Shown: in pieces, positions 25,867 to 34,659 of the stretch
Layout of the letters: each line of letters opens with the position of its first letter
Position numbering within the stretch: position 1 is the first letter of the stretch
NCBI RefSeq assembly: GCF_009733815.1
Contig: NZ_WNXY01000009.1
Coordinates: 248,001-312,000, forward strand
Length of the DNA stretch: 64,000 nucleotides
DNA from: Pseudactinotalea suaedae
Lineage (GTDB): Bacteria > Actinomycetota > Actinomycetes > Actinomycetales > Beutenbergiaceae
Direction of reading: 5' to 3'
Translations under genes and position numbers: made by a program
Notes under the pieces: model-generated
Seen by the model: only the letters and a program-made list of their open reading frames with translations
Databases searched by the model: none
What the model was told of the DNA's origin: nothing

Positions 25867-26870
25867 GAGCGATAGACCCCGTTCTCACCGAGCAGGTGGG
25901 CGATCTTGTTGGCGCCAACCACCAGCGCGACGCCGACCAATCCCTTGACGAGGCCTACGGCTGCCGCCACGCCCCACTGGCCACCGACGATGCCGTTGTT
26001 GTAGACGTAGGTGTCCAGCACCTCGCTGGCGGCGAGCCCGACACCACCCTGCTGAAGGATGATCTGCTCGAACCCCACGGTCAGTGAGTCACCGAGCCGC
26101 AAGATCAGCAACAGGATGACGACGGCCCGGATACCGGGAAGCGTCACGTGCCATACCTGGCGCATCCGCGAGGCACCATCGACCTTGGCAGCCTCGTACA
26201 GCGAGGTGTCGATCTGAGAGAGGGCGGCCAGGAACAAGATCGTGGCCCACCCGGTGTCCTTCCACATGACCTGACTCGTCAGCAGCGCGACGAACAGGTC
26301 CGGGTTGCCGATGATCGACAGCGTCTCTGCACCCTGGGAGCGCAGAAAGCTGTTGAGCATCCCGGAGCCGCCCAGCACCTGCTGGAAGATCGCGACGACG
26401 ATCACCCAGGACAGGAAGTGCGGCAGGTAGAGCACCGACTGCACGGCGCGCTTCAGCCGCTCCGAGAGCATGCTGTTCATCAGCAGCGCGAGCGCGATCG
26501 GCGCCGGGAAGACCAGGACCACCTGCACGAGCGTCAGGACGAGAGTGTTGCGCAGCGCGTTGAGGAAGGCGGGGTCGCCGTTCACGATGACGGTGAAGTT
26601 CTCCAGACCTACCCAGGGACTCTGCCCCAGTGGCAGGAACGGCAGGTAGTTCTGGAACGCGATGATGTTGCCCGCGAGTGGGAGGTACTGGAAGAGCAGC
26701 AGCAGGAGCATCCCCGGCGCTGCCATGAGCAGCAGCGCGCGATCGCGGGCGATGCGCGCGTGCCAGGCGAGCCGTCGCCGAGGCGGTGGTGCCTCGAGCG
26801 CCGCCCGAGACAGCGTCGGCGACGCGGAAACCGCAATGGAGGCGGTCGAGGCGCTGTCGGTGCGACTCAT
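25863..26870 (-). CDS. Carbohydrate ABC permease, LplB/YteP type
   Basis: This 335-residue permease has about six helices after a 60-residue cytosolic N-terminus. It contains QYLPLAGNIIAFQNYLPFLP, LYLPHFLSWVIVVAIFQQVL and the EAA loop LYEAAKVDGASRMRQVWHVT near residue 225. The C-terminal KIAHLLGENGVYRS matches the LplB family ending. The ATG at 26870 follows GGAGGG; a longer frame begins at 26996 but would run through the operators. It is the first gene of the importer operon. Confidence 0.92.
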   Translation of the reverse strand: MSRTDSASTASIAVSASPTLSRAALEAPPPRRRLAWHARIARDRALLLMAAPGMLLLLLFQYLPLAGNIIAFQNYLPFLPLGQSPWVGLENFTVIVNGDPAFLNALRNTLVLTLVQVVLVFPAPIALALLMNSMLSERLKRAVQSVLYLPHFLSWVIVVAIFQQVLGGSGMLNSFLRSQGAETLSIIGNPDLFVALLTSQVMWKDTGWATILFLAALSQIDTSLYEAAKVDGASRMRQVWHVTLPGIRAVVILLLILRLGDSLTVGFEQIILQQGGVGLAASEVLDTYVYNNGIVGGQWGVAAAVGLVKGLVGVALVVGANKIAHLLGENGVYRS

Positions 26871-26888
26871 TCGCCCTCCGGTTCGTAG

Positions 26889-26993
26889 TTCAGCGCTGAA
26901 ACATCGGCAGTATGTGCAGGAACGACGCGTCGTGTCAAGCGCTTGGTTCCAACGTTCCCAGTGCTGGTTGATGAGGGGCAGTTCAGCGCTGTA
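26889..26993. promoter_or_regulatory. Operator-rich divergent promoter region
   Basis: Between the importer operon and the divergent glycosidase gene lie four palindromes. They are TTCAGCGCTGAA (26889-26900), ACGACGCGTCGT (26922-26933), CAAGCGCTTG (26936-26945) and TTCAGCGCTGTA (26982-26993). The two TTCAGCGCTG sites flank the region, one near each start codon. Their CG-centred form fits LacI-family binding, probably by the LacI protein encoded at 28067-29098. Looping between the outer sites is conceivable. Confidence 0.65.
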
Positions 26994-27047
26994 CATTCCG
27001 ACTATCCGGGAACCGACGTTCCGAACCCCGTGTCGAGGAGTCGCACC

Positions 27048-28037
27048 ATGGCGCAGCCACCGATGAGCACCACCCCCGCCGTAGCCGCTGCGGCCGCGGC
27101 AGCACCACCGCTGCTCTCGGAACCTTGGGGTGTCCCGCTCTCCGATGGCCGGCTATGGGCGAAGGATCCGTCGGTCGTACGCTTCGGCGAGCGATACCTG
27201 ATGTACTTCACGGTTCACCCAGCGCCGGGCGACGAGCGCTCGGGGCTGCGCGTCGGCATCGCTGCGAGCTCAGACCTTCGATCGTGGGAGCTCCTCGCCC
27301 GGATGCAGCCGACGGGTGAGTACGACGCACGAGGGTTGGCCGCCCCGGGCGCCGTCGTCATCGATGGGGTCGTCCACCTCTTCTACCAGAGCTACGGCAC
27401 CGGAGCACGCGATGCGATATGCCACGCGTCGTCCACCGATGGCGTCACCTTCACGTCCGATGCGTCCAACCCGGTGTTCCGCCCTAGCGGCGAGTGGAAC
27501 TGTGGGCGGGCCATCGATGCCGATGTCATCGTCGACGGTGATCGTCTGCTGCTGGCGTGGGCAACACGCGACCCAGATATGCGCACCCAGATGGTCGGAA
27601 CCGCAGAAGCCGACCTCGACAGCGCGTTCAGTCGCCAGGACTGGCGCGATCTCAGCCTCGCCGGCCCAGCGCTGACGCCGGAGCTGGACTGGGAGCTTGA
27701 GTGCATCGAAGCTCCCGCCCTTGTCCGGTCGAAGTCCGGTCTCGTGATGTTCTACGCCGGCGGGTACAACAACGATCCCCAGCAGATTGGGTATGCGACC
27801 AGCAACGACGGCGTCAACTGGACGCGGGGATCGGCCGAGCCGTTCATGACCAACGGGAAGCCGGGAACCTGGAACTCGTCCGAGAGCGGGCACCCCGGCG
27901 TGCTCACCGACGCTGACGGACGCACGTACCTCTTCTTCCAGGGCAACGACACGGGCGGCCGCACCAACCTTCTGGCTGCGACGGAGATCCTCTGGGACGA
28001 CGGCGGCCGGCCGCGCCTGCGCACGGCGACTCGCTGA
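27048..28037 (+). CDS. Beta-propeller glycosidase (GH43/GH32/GH117-like)
   Basis: This 329-residue protein with no signal peptide looks like a five-bladed beta-propeller glycosidase. Blade starts recur: AKDPSVVRFGERYLMYFTVH (aspartate, near residue 38), DGVVHLFYQ, DADVIVDGDRLLLAWATRD, CIEAPALVRSKSGLVMFYAG (glutamate) and SGHPGVLTDADGRTYLFFQG. This Asp/Asp/Glu arrangement fits the GH43/GH32 superfamily, but I cannot place it in one family. The ATG at 27048 follows GAGGAG. It diverges from the importer operon and shares its operators, so it probably cleaves the imported oligosaccharide. Confidence 0.75.
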   Translation: MAQPPMSTTPAVAAAAAAAPPLLSEPWGVPLSDGRLWAKDPSVVRFGERYLMYFTVHPAPGDERSGLRVGIAASSDLRSWELLARMQPTGEYDARGLAAPGAVVIDGVVHLFYQSYGTGARDAICHASSTDGVTFTSDASNPVFRPSGEWNCGRAIDADVIVDGDRLLLAWATRDPDMRTQMVGTAEADLDSAFSRQDWRDLSLAGPALTPELDWELECIEAPALVRSKSGLVMFYAGGYNNDPQQIGYATSNDGVNWTRGSAEPFMTNGKPGTWNSSESGHPGVLTDADGRTYLFFQGNDTGGRTNLLAATEILWDDGGRPRLRTATR

Positions 28038-28066
28038 CCGGCGGGGTCACGATCGAGCGCGCAGGG

Positions 28067-29098
28067 TCAGTCGCTGGCTACGGTGCTGCCACGGACGACG
28101 AGTCGGTGTCCTACCACCGTGCGCACAGGCGGTTGGTCGGCTCCGTCCGGACCCGCACGAAGCAGCAGCCGCTGGACGCATCGGCGAGCTATCGCCTCGA
28201 GGTCGAACGCGACGCTCGTCAGCGGTGGGTAGGTGAAGCGTGACTCCTCGTTGTCGTCGAAGCCCGCGACCGCGATGTCACCGGGGACCCGGACTCCACG
28301 CTCACGCAACCGCGCCAGCACACCGCTACCGACCAGGTCGTTGAAGCAGATGATGGCGTCCGGGGGCTCATCAAGCGCGAGTAGCTGATCCACGGCTTCG
28401 GCGCCGTCAGGCCTTCGGTTGCGGGACACCGGGATCAAGTACTCCGCGCGAACCTGGAGCCCTGCGCTCTCCACTGCCTGGCTGAGCCCCCGGTACCGAA
28501 GCTCGCTCGCGTTCGGTCGATCCTGGGGTCGGATCCCGACCGTGGCGATCCGGGACCGTCCTTGCGCCAGCAGGTGCTCCACCAGCTCGCGGGCGGCAGC
28601 CGCGGCATCGGCCGTGACGTGATCAGCGGACGCGGTGACGCCACTCTCGCCGATGAGGACAAGGTTGTGGTGGGCGAAGCGACCAGTGAGGTCGGCATGA
28701 CCGATGGCGTCAGGCTGCAGGATGACGCCGTCGACCAGCTGCGACCCTGCGCCGCTCACCGCTGCTTTCTCCAGCGCCTCCGACGAACCTGTCTGCTCGA
28801 TCAGCACGATCCAGTCGTGCTCACGTGCGGCGTCGATGACGTAGCCGGCCAGGCGTGAGTAGTAAGGATTGTCGAGGCCAGGTATCGCCAGCGCGATGAA
28901 ACCGGTCTGGTTGCTGGCGAGTGCGCGTGCGGACAAGTTGACGCGGTAACCGAGCTCCGCCATCGCCGCCTCGACCTTCGTGCGCGTGGCATCGCTGACA
29001 TAGCGGTAGTTACGGATGACGTTGGAGACCGTCTTCGCTGAGACGCCTGCAACCTCCGCGACATCCTCCAAACGCACGCGGCCACGTCTCCCGCTCAT
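28067..29098 (-). CDS. LacI family transcriptional regulator
   Basis: This 343-residue repressor has the helix-turn-helix VRLEDVAEVAGVSAKTVSNV (residues 8-27), the hinge helix NLSARALASNQTGFIALAIP, and a sensor domain ending in AVAGFDDNEESRFTYPPLTS. It converges on the propeller glycosidase gene and is most likely the local regulator of the importer and glycosidase through the TTCAGCGCTGAA sites. The intergenic region to the divergent GntR-type gene is short (98 bases). Confidence 0.92.
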   Translation of the reverse strand: MSGRRGRVRLEDVAEVAGVSAKTVSNVIRNYRYVSDATRTKVEAAMAELGYRVNLSARALASNQTGFIALAIPGLDNPYYSRLAGYVIDAAREHDWIVLIEQTGSSEALEKAAVSGAGSQLVDGVILQPDAIGHADLTGRFAHHNLVLIGESGVTASADHVTADAAAAARELVEHLLAQGRSRIATVGIRPQDRPNASELRYRGLSQAVESAGLQVRAEYLIPVSRNRRPDGAEAVDQLLALDEPPDAIICFNDLVGSGVLARLRERGVRVPGDIAVAGFDDNEESRFTYPPLTSVAFDLEAIARRCVQRLLLRAGPDGADQPPVRTVVGHRLVVRGSTVASD

Positions 29099-29158
29099 CA
29101 GGGCCGCTCCTGGCGGCGGGGTACGTCCACGGGAGCGATCGTAAAGGGTGGGAGGATG

Positions 29159-29178
29159 ACAATCGCTGTATTGATTGT
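29159..29178. promoter_or_regulatory. Candidate operator upstream of the GntR/LacI hybrid gene
   Basis: ACAATC-N8-GATTGT is a perfect 6-bp inverted repeat 18 bases before the GntR-type start. Position and form fit autoregulation by the GntR-type protein. The AT-rich block upstream of the GH125 gene (GGATATATC near 32868) shows only loose similarity. Confidence 0.45.
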
Positions 29179-29196
29179 GCTCAGAAGGGACGACGC

Positions 29197-30312
29197 GTGG
29201 CGGACGCGCTGTACACGCAGGTGCACGAGACGCTGCGCCGACGCATCCGTGAGGGGACGATCGGCGTCGGCGACCGGCTGCCCTCGCAGGAGGAGCTCAC
29301 CGACGAGTTCTCGGTCAGTGCGATCACGATCAAGCGCGCGCTCGACATGCTCCGTGACGAGGGCTTCGTCGTGCGCCGCCCCCGCATCGGCACGGTCGTG
29401 GTGTCGCGGGAGCCGGAGCGCGACCAGCGGACCGGCGAGGCCGTGGTCGGGTACGTGGTGCCCGGCTTCGACGACGCGTTCGGCACCCGTGTCCTCAACG
29501 GCATGCTCAACCGCGCACCCGGTCGGGCGCACGTGGTCGTCGCCACCTCGCACGGTGACCCCGACCTGGAAGAGCGTCTGATCGAGGCGCAGCTGGAGCG
29601 CGGGCTCGACGCGCTCGTGCTGCTGCCGTCCTCCTCCGAGTTCATCCCGGCCGCGGTGGTGTCGCTGGTCGGGCGTCAGTTCCCGATCGTCATCGTCGAC
29701 CGCACCCTGGTGGGCACGCCGGTCAGCACGGTCACCTCCGACAACGTGGCCGGTGGCCAGCTCGCCGCCGAGCACCTCTTCGGCCTCGGGCACGAGCAGA
29801 TCGCGCTCGCGCTGTCCCCGAACCATGTCTCGACGCTCGACGAACGGCGTCGCGGGTTCGTCGCGGCCCACGCCGAACGCCACGTCCGGCTACGACCCGA
29901 GGCGATCTACGCCGACGTCCGCTCCGTGGTCCCGGGCAGCGTCACCGCCGCCGACGACGACGTCGAACGTCTCGCCGCGTACCTGACCAGCCACCCGCAG
30001 GTCACGGGCGTGGTGGCCGCGGAGTACCACTCGGCGCGGCTCGTGCTCCAGGCCGCACGCCGGGCCGGCCGGGACGTGCCCACCGAGCTGTCGATCATCT
30101 GCTTCGACGCTCCCCCCGAGTTCGTCGACGCGGCGATGCCGTTCACGCACATCGAGCAGGACCAGCACGCGCTCGGCGGCCGAGCGCTCGAGCTCGCGCT
30201 GGAGCAGGTCGCCGATCCGGCGGCCGTGCGTCAGGAGATCATCGCGGTCCGGCTGGTCGAGGGCGGCTCCACCGCGCGGCCGACGGCCGCGCAGGGCTCG
30301 CCGACGGCGTGA
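29197..30312 (+). CDS. GntR-type regulator with LacI-like sensor domain (AraR architecture)
   Basis: This 371-residue hybrid regulator has an N-terminal winged helix of the GntR family (DRLPSQEELTDEFSVSAITI, with VVRRPRIGTVVV as the wing, residues 27-70). A LacI/periplasmic-binding-like sugar sensor covers roughly residues 85-360 and ends in LSIICFDAPPEFVD. This architecture, known from AraR, normally senses a sugar. The GTG at 29197 follows AAGGGA. The adjacent GH76 and GH125 genes point to an alpha-mannoside or mannose as inducer. This is inferred from context only. Confidence 0.9.
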   Translation: MADALYTQVHETLRRRIREGTIGVGDRLPSQEELTDEFSVSAITIKRALDMLRDEGFVVRRPRIGTVVVSREPERDQRTGEAVVGYVVPGFDDAFGTRVLNGMLNRAPGRAHVVVATSHGDPDLEERLIEAQLERGLDALVLLPSSSEFIPAAVVSLVGRQFPIVIVDRTLVGTPVSTVTSDNVAGGQLAAEHLFGLGHEQIALALSPNHVSTLDERRRGFVAAHAERHVRLRPEAIYADVRSVVPGSVTAADDDVERLAAYLTSHPQVTGVVAAEYHSARLVLQAARRAGRDVPTELSIICFDAPPEFVDAAMPFTHIEQDQHALGGRALELALEQVADPAAVRQEIIAVRLVEGGSTARPTAAQGSPTA

Positions 30313-30342
30313 CCGCGTGGCCGGGAGCCGCGTGGCCGGGAG
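30313..30342. repeat. Perfect 15-bp tandem duplication
   Basis: CCGCGTGGCCGGGAG occurs twice head to tail right after the GntR-type stop codon, between converging genes. It is probably a replication-slippage product without obvious function. Confidence 0.7.
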
Positions 30343-30357
30343 CATCCCGGCGAGCGG

Positions 30358-31473
30358 TCAGCCGTCGATCGACGCCCGCGCCTCGGTGGCCATGATCGCG
30401 CTGAGCTGGGTGGAGTAGCCCACCTCGCGCGGTGCGGGCCGGAGCCAGTCGTCGCCCGCGCGCAGCACCGGCTCGTCGGGCGTGTGCGCCGGGGCGGCGT
30501 CCGCGACGCCCGCAGCTGCGAGCGTCGTGACGCCGGAGCGCCAGAGCGCGTCGGTGCTGCTGCGCAGCAGATCCCGCACCGCCGGCACCTCCCGCTCCAG
30601 GAGCAGCTGCGTCGCGTACCGGAACCAGATGCCCTTGAAGAGGCCGGTGTCGGCGCCGTCGACGTCGGGCACCCGGTCGTCGAGGTCGCCGCCGTCACGG
30701 ACGAACACGCCCTCGCGCGCGAGCTCGGTGATCGAGACCTCCGCCGTCTGCTGCGCGAGGTCGAGCCACGTCGTGTCCCCGTCGGTCCGGAACAGCTCGA
30801 CACAGGCGCCGATGAACAGCCCTTGGTTGTAGGTGAAGCGCCAGCTCGAGTCGATCTCGTCGCCGCCCTCGCGACCGAGCCCGTCCCACACGAAGCCGTC
30901 CTCGCGGACGAGGTGTCGCCGCAACCACGCCATCGACGCAAGTGCCGGTTCCAGGTGCTCCGCGCTCCCGGTCCGGCGCGCGAGCCGGGCACCCAGGATG
31001 ATGAACGGCCCGTTGGCCGGGGTGTTCTTGTAGTACGGCTGCTGCCGCCGCCAGCTCATCGACCACCCGTGGGCGTCCGTCCACCCGTGCTCGAGCACAT
31101 GCGTCCACAGCGCACCCACGTCGCGCAGCGGCTCCTCGCTGCCCTCCTCGTCCGACTCGGCGAGCCGGAGCAGCGCCAGCGCGTACCAGAGCATGTCGTC
31201 GAAGTAGTCGTTGACCAGGCTGCCGCCGTTGCGCTCGACGACGTTGCGGGCGGTCGTGCGCGCAGCGTCCAGCCACACGGGCGCGCCGGTCCGCGCGTAG
31301 GCGTCCAACCGGCAGTCGACGGCGTGGGCGAGCCACCAGTAGTTGAAGGTCGTGTCGTCGCGCACCGGATGGGCGTTGTGCAGCAGCTGCGGCCAGGGTG
31401 CGCCCCAGAGCAGGTCGAGGGAGCGCTGGGCGAGATCGGCTCGATCCGGCCACCGCTGGGGGACGTCGGTCAT
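30358..31473 (-). CDS. GH76-family glycosidase, endo-alpha-1,6-mannanase-like
   Basis: This 371-residue (alpha/alpha)6-barrel protein resembles GH76 endo-alpha-1,6-mannanases, which cut the backbone of fungal or mycobacterial mannan. The catalytic-type double aspartate is in NDYFDDMLWYALALLRLA (near residue 90). PYYKNTPANGPFIILGARLA and SWRFTYNQGLFIGACVELF are also family hallmarks. No signal peptide is present, so it would act on short oligosaccharides inside the cell. It is 42 bases downstream of the GH125 gene in one operon. Confidence 0.87.
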   Translation of the reverse strand: MTDVPQRWPDRADLAQRSLDLLWGAPWPQLLHNAHPVRDDTTFNYWWLAHAVDCRLDAYARTGAPVWLDAARTTARNVVERNGGSLVNDYFDDMLWYALALLRLAESDEEGSEEPLRDVGALWTHVLEHGWTDAHGWSMSWRRQQPYYKNTPANGPFIILGARLARRTGSAEHLEPALASMAWLRRHLVREDGFVWDGLGREGGDEIDSSWRFTYNQGLFIGACVELFRTDGDTTWLDLAQQTAEVSITELAREGVFVRDGGDLDDRVPDVDGADTGLFKGIWFRYATQLLLEREVPAVRDLLRSSTDALWRSGVTTLAAAGVADAAPAHTPDEPVLRAGDDWLRPAPREVGYSTQLSAIMATEARASIDG

Positions 31474-31515
31474 CGGTTCACCTTCAGGATCCGGTCTCCG
31501 TGGTCGGGCGCGGTG

Positions 31516-32844
31516 TCAGGTCCGGTTCGTGCTCGTGTGCGACTGGGGTTCCCGGGCGCCGGCCGGCACGCGGTGGCCGAGCACGTCCAGCACCAGCTCG
31601 CAGAACATCGCGTCGGCCCACGAGAACCACTCGCGGGTGAACCGCGTGGGGTCGTCGGCGTCGAACGACTCGGTCATGCGGCCACGGGCGGCGTGGGTGT
31701 CGCGGAGCATCGCGAGCACCGCTCGCTTCTCCTGCTCCTCGCGCGCCGTCAGCCCTTGGACGGCTGCGGCGATCGGCCAGACGTAGCCCGCCGGCGTGTG
31801 CGGGCTGCCGAGCCCCTCGGCGGCACGGCCGCGCACGAACGTGGGGTTGGCCTCGCTGAGCACGAACGCGCGCGTGGCCAGGTAGCGAGGGTCGTCCGGA
31901 GCGACCCCGCCGGTCAGCGGCAGCGACATCAGGCTCGGCATGTTCGCGTCGTCCATGAGCAGGTGGTTGCCGAGCCCGTCGACCTCGTAGGCCCACACCG
32001 GGCCGAACCCCGGGACCTCGACCACGCCGTGCTGCTCGACGGCCTCCTCGAGCTCGGTCGCGAGCGTGACCGCGTCCGCCCCGAGGTCGGGGTCGGCGAG
32101 CGGTGCGGCCGCGAGCTCGGCGAGGTCCCGCAGCGCCGCGGCGGCGAAGATGTTGCCCGGGACGTTGTAGTGGTAGCGGCAGGCGTCATCGCTCGGTCGG
32201 AAGGCGCTCCACGTCATCCCGGTGACGGCGACCGGCGTGCCGTGGCCACCCACGAGCGTGTCCGAGTCCGGGCAGTCGGTGCGCTCGAAACGGTAGTCCG
32301 AGCAGGCGTCGTGGTCCTGCTCGACGCGGATCGTCTGCATCACCAGCCGCGCTGCCTGCACGAACGCCTCGTCGAGGTGGTCGGTCCGACCGGTGGCGCG
32401 CCAGAGCTGGTGGGCCAGCTGGAGCGGGAACGCCAGCGAGTCCACCTCGTACTTGCGCTCCCAGGTCCACGGCGTCATCGCGGTCGCGTCGGCCTGGTGT
32501 CCCGCGCCGGTCGGGCCGTCGTTGAACGCGTTGGCGTAGGGGTCCCGGACGATCTGCCGAGACTGCTGTCGCACGACCGCGGCGATCAGGTCACCCAGAC
32601 CCGGGTCCAGCGAGAGCAGCGCGAGGTACGGGCGCATCTGGGCGGCGGAGTCGCGCAACCACATGGCGGGGATGTCACCGGTGAGCAGGAAGGCCGTCCC
32701 GGCCGGTCCGTCGTCGAACCGCTCGACGGCGTCGCTCAGGGTCCGGCGCATCGCCTCACCGAACATCGTGGCTGTGGTGTGGTCGAGCGCGTCGGCTGCC
32801 GCGCCGACCATCGCATCGAGCACACGGTCGTCGATCAGGCCCAT
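31516..32844 (-). CDS. GH125-family exo-alpha-1,6-mannosidase
   Basis: This 442-residue enzyme matches the metal-independent GH125 family (formerly DUF1237), which removes alpha-1,6-linked mannose from non-reducing ends. Motifs are TGDIPAMWLRDSAAQMRPYL (residues 55-74), NAFNDGPTGAGHQAD, WERKYEVDSLAFPLQLAHQL with a family aspartate, and MTESFDADDPTRFTREWFSW with a glutamate near residue 410. No signal peptide is seen. The first operon position and GAGG-preceded ATG are clear. With the GH76 gene it forms an intracellular alpha-1,6-mannan module, probably under the GntR/LacI-hybrid regulator. Confidence 0.93.
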   Translation of the reverse strand: MGLIDDRVLDAMVGAAADALDHTTATMFGEAMRRTLSDAVERFDDGPAGTAFLLTGDIPAMWLRDSAAQMRPYLALLSLDPGLGDLIAAVVRQQSRQIVRDPYANAFNDGPTGAGHQADATAMTPWTWERKYEVDSLAFPLQLAHQLWRATGRTDHLDEAFVQAARLVMQTIRVEQDHDACSDYRFERTDCPDSDTLVGGHGTPVAVTGMTWSAFRPSDDACRYHYNVPGNIFAAAALRDLAELAAAPLADPDLGADAVTLATELEEAVEQHGVVEVPGFGPVWAYEVDGLGNHLLMDDANMPSLMSLPLTGGVAPDDPRYLATRAFVLSEANPTFVRGRAAEGLGSPHTPAGYVWPIAAAVQGLTAREEQEKRAVLAMLRDTHAARGRMTESFDADDPTRFTREWFSWADAMFCELVLDVLGHRVPAGAREPQSHTSTNRT

Positions 32845-33008
32845 CCCATGTCCTCGCTGACGTAATGGATATATCGAATACGTGGGAAGGTATCAAAGCC
32901 AGGCGCGCTTGTCAGCCCGGGCGCGCGGGGCGTCGGGGATCGACAAGGCGCGTCGGAGAGCGACTTGCGCTCCACGCCCGCCGCTCAGCGCTCGAGGCTC
33001 AGCGCCCG

Positions 33009-33602
33009 TCAGGACTCAGCGGTCGGCCCGAAGCCGAGCCACTCCTCGCGCGTGATCTCGTAGACCACCTCGCCCTGCTCGGCGCTCGGCAACGGGTCGT
33101 CCCACTCCCGCACCTCGGTGCGGACGTGGCGCATGCCGAGCTTGCGCATCACGCCGCGGCTGGCCTGGTTGACCGCCATGGTCTCGGCGGTGACGCGCAG
33201 CAGACCCACGGTGACGAAGCAGTGCTCGAGGACCGCCCGGGCACCCTCGGTCGCCAGCCCGCCGCCCCAGCGCTGTCGGCGCAGCCGCCACCCGACCTCC
33301 GCCGTCGACGGCACCCGATCGGTGACCGGGAGCGGTGGCGAGGCGTCCCACCAGCCGACGAAGTCGCCGTCGGCGAACCCCACCCAGAAGCCGAGGCCGT
33401 GCCGATCGGCGGCGGTGCGCTCGCAGAACGGGCGCCAGTGGGCACGCGCCTCCTCGGCGGTGCGGGCGCGACCGATCAGGTGGCGCATCACCTCGGGGTC
33501 GCCGTCGAGGTCGACCAGATGCGGCAGGTGCTCGGGCCGCATCGGCTCGAGCACCATCCGTGGGGTGGCCAGCGTCGGGCGCACCCGACCCTGGCTACCC
33601 AC
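33009..33602 (-). CDS. GNAT acetyltransferase, RimJ/RimL-like
   Basis: This 197-residue acetyltransferase of the RimJ/RimL group (Acetyltransf_3) opens with the typical LATPRMVLEPMRPEHLPHL. The acetyl-CoA loop is RRQRWGGGLATEGARAVLEH (near residue 108), and AVNQASRGVMRKLGM closes the fold. The GTG start lies only three bases after the nrdF stop, so it is the last gene of the ribonucleotide reductase transcript. A functional link to nucleotide metabolism is not established. The 164 bases between its end and the GH125 start contain no gene. Confidence 0.88.
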   Translation of the reverse strand: MGSQGRVRPTLATPRMVLEPMRPEHLPHLVDLDGDPEVMRHLIGRARTAEEARAHWRPFCERTAADRHGLGFWVGFADGDFVGWWDASPPLPVTDRVPSTAEVGWRLRRQRWGGGLATEGARAVLEHCFVTVGLLRVTAETMAVNQASRGVMRKLGMRHVRTEVREWDDPLPSAEQGEVVYEITREEWLGFGPTAES

Positions 33603-33605
33603 CGC

Positions 33606-34619
<1,014 letters not shown>

Positions 34620-34659
34620 TCAGATTGGTTCGATGCGGGTGCGGCGCTGCCGCGTGCGG

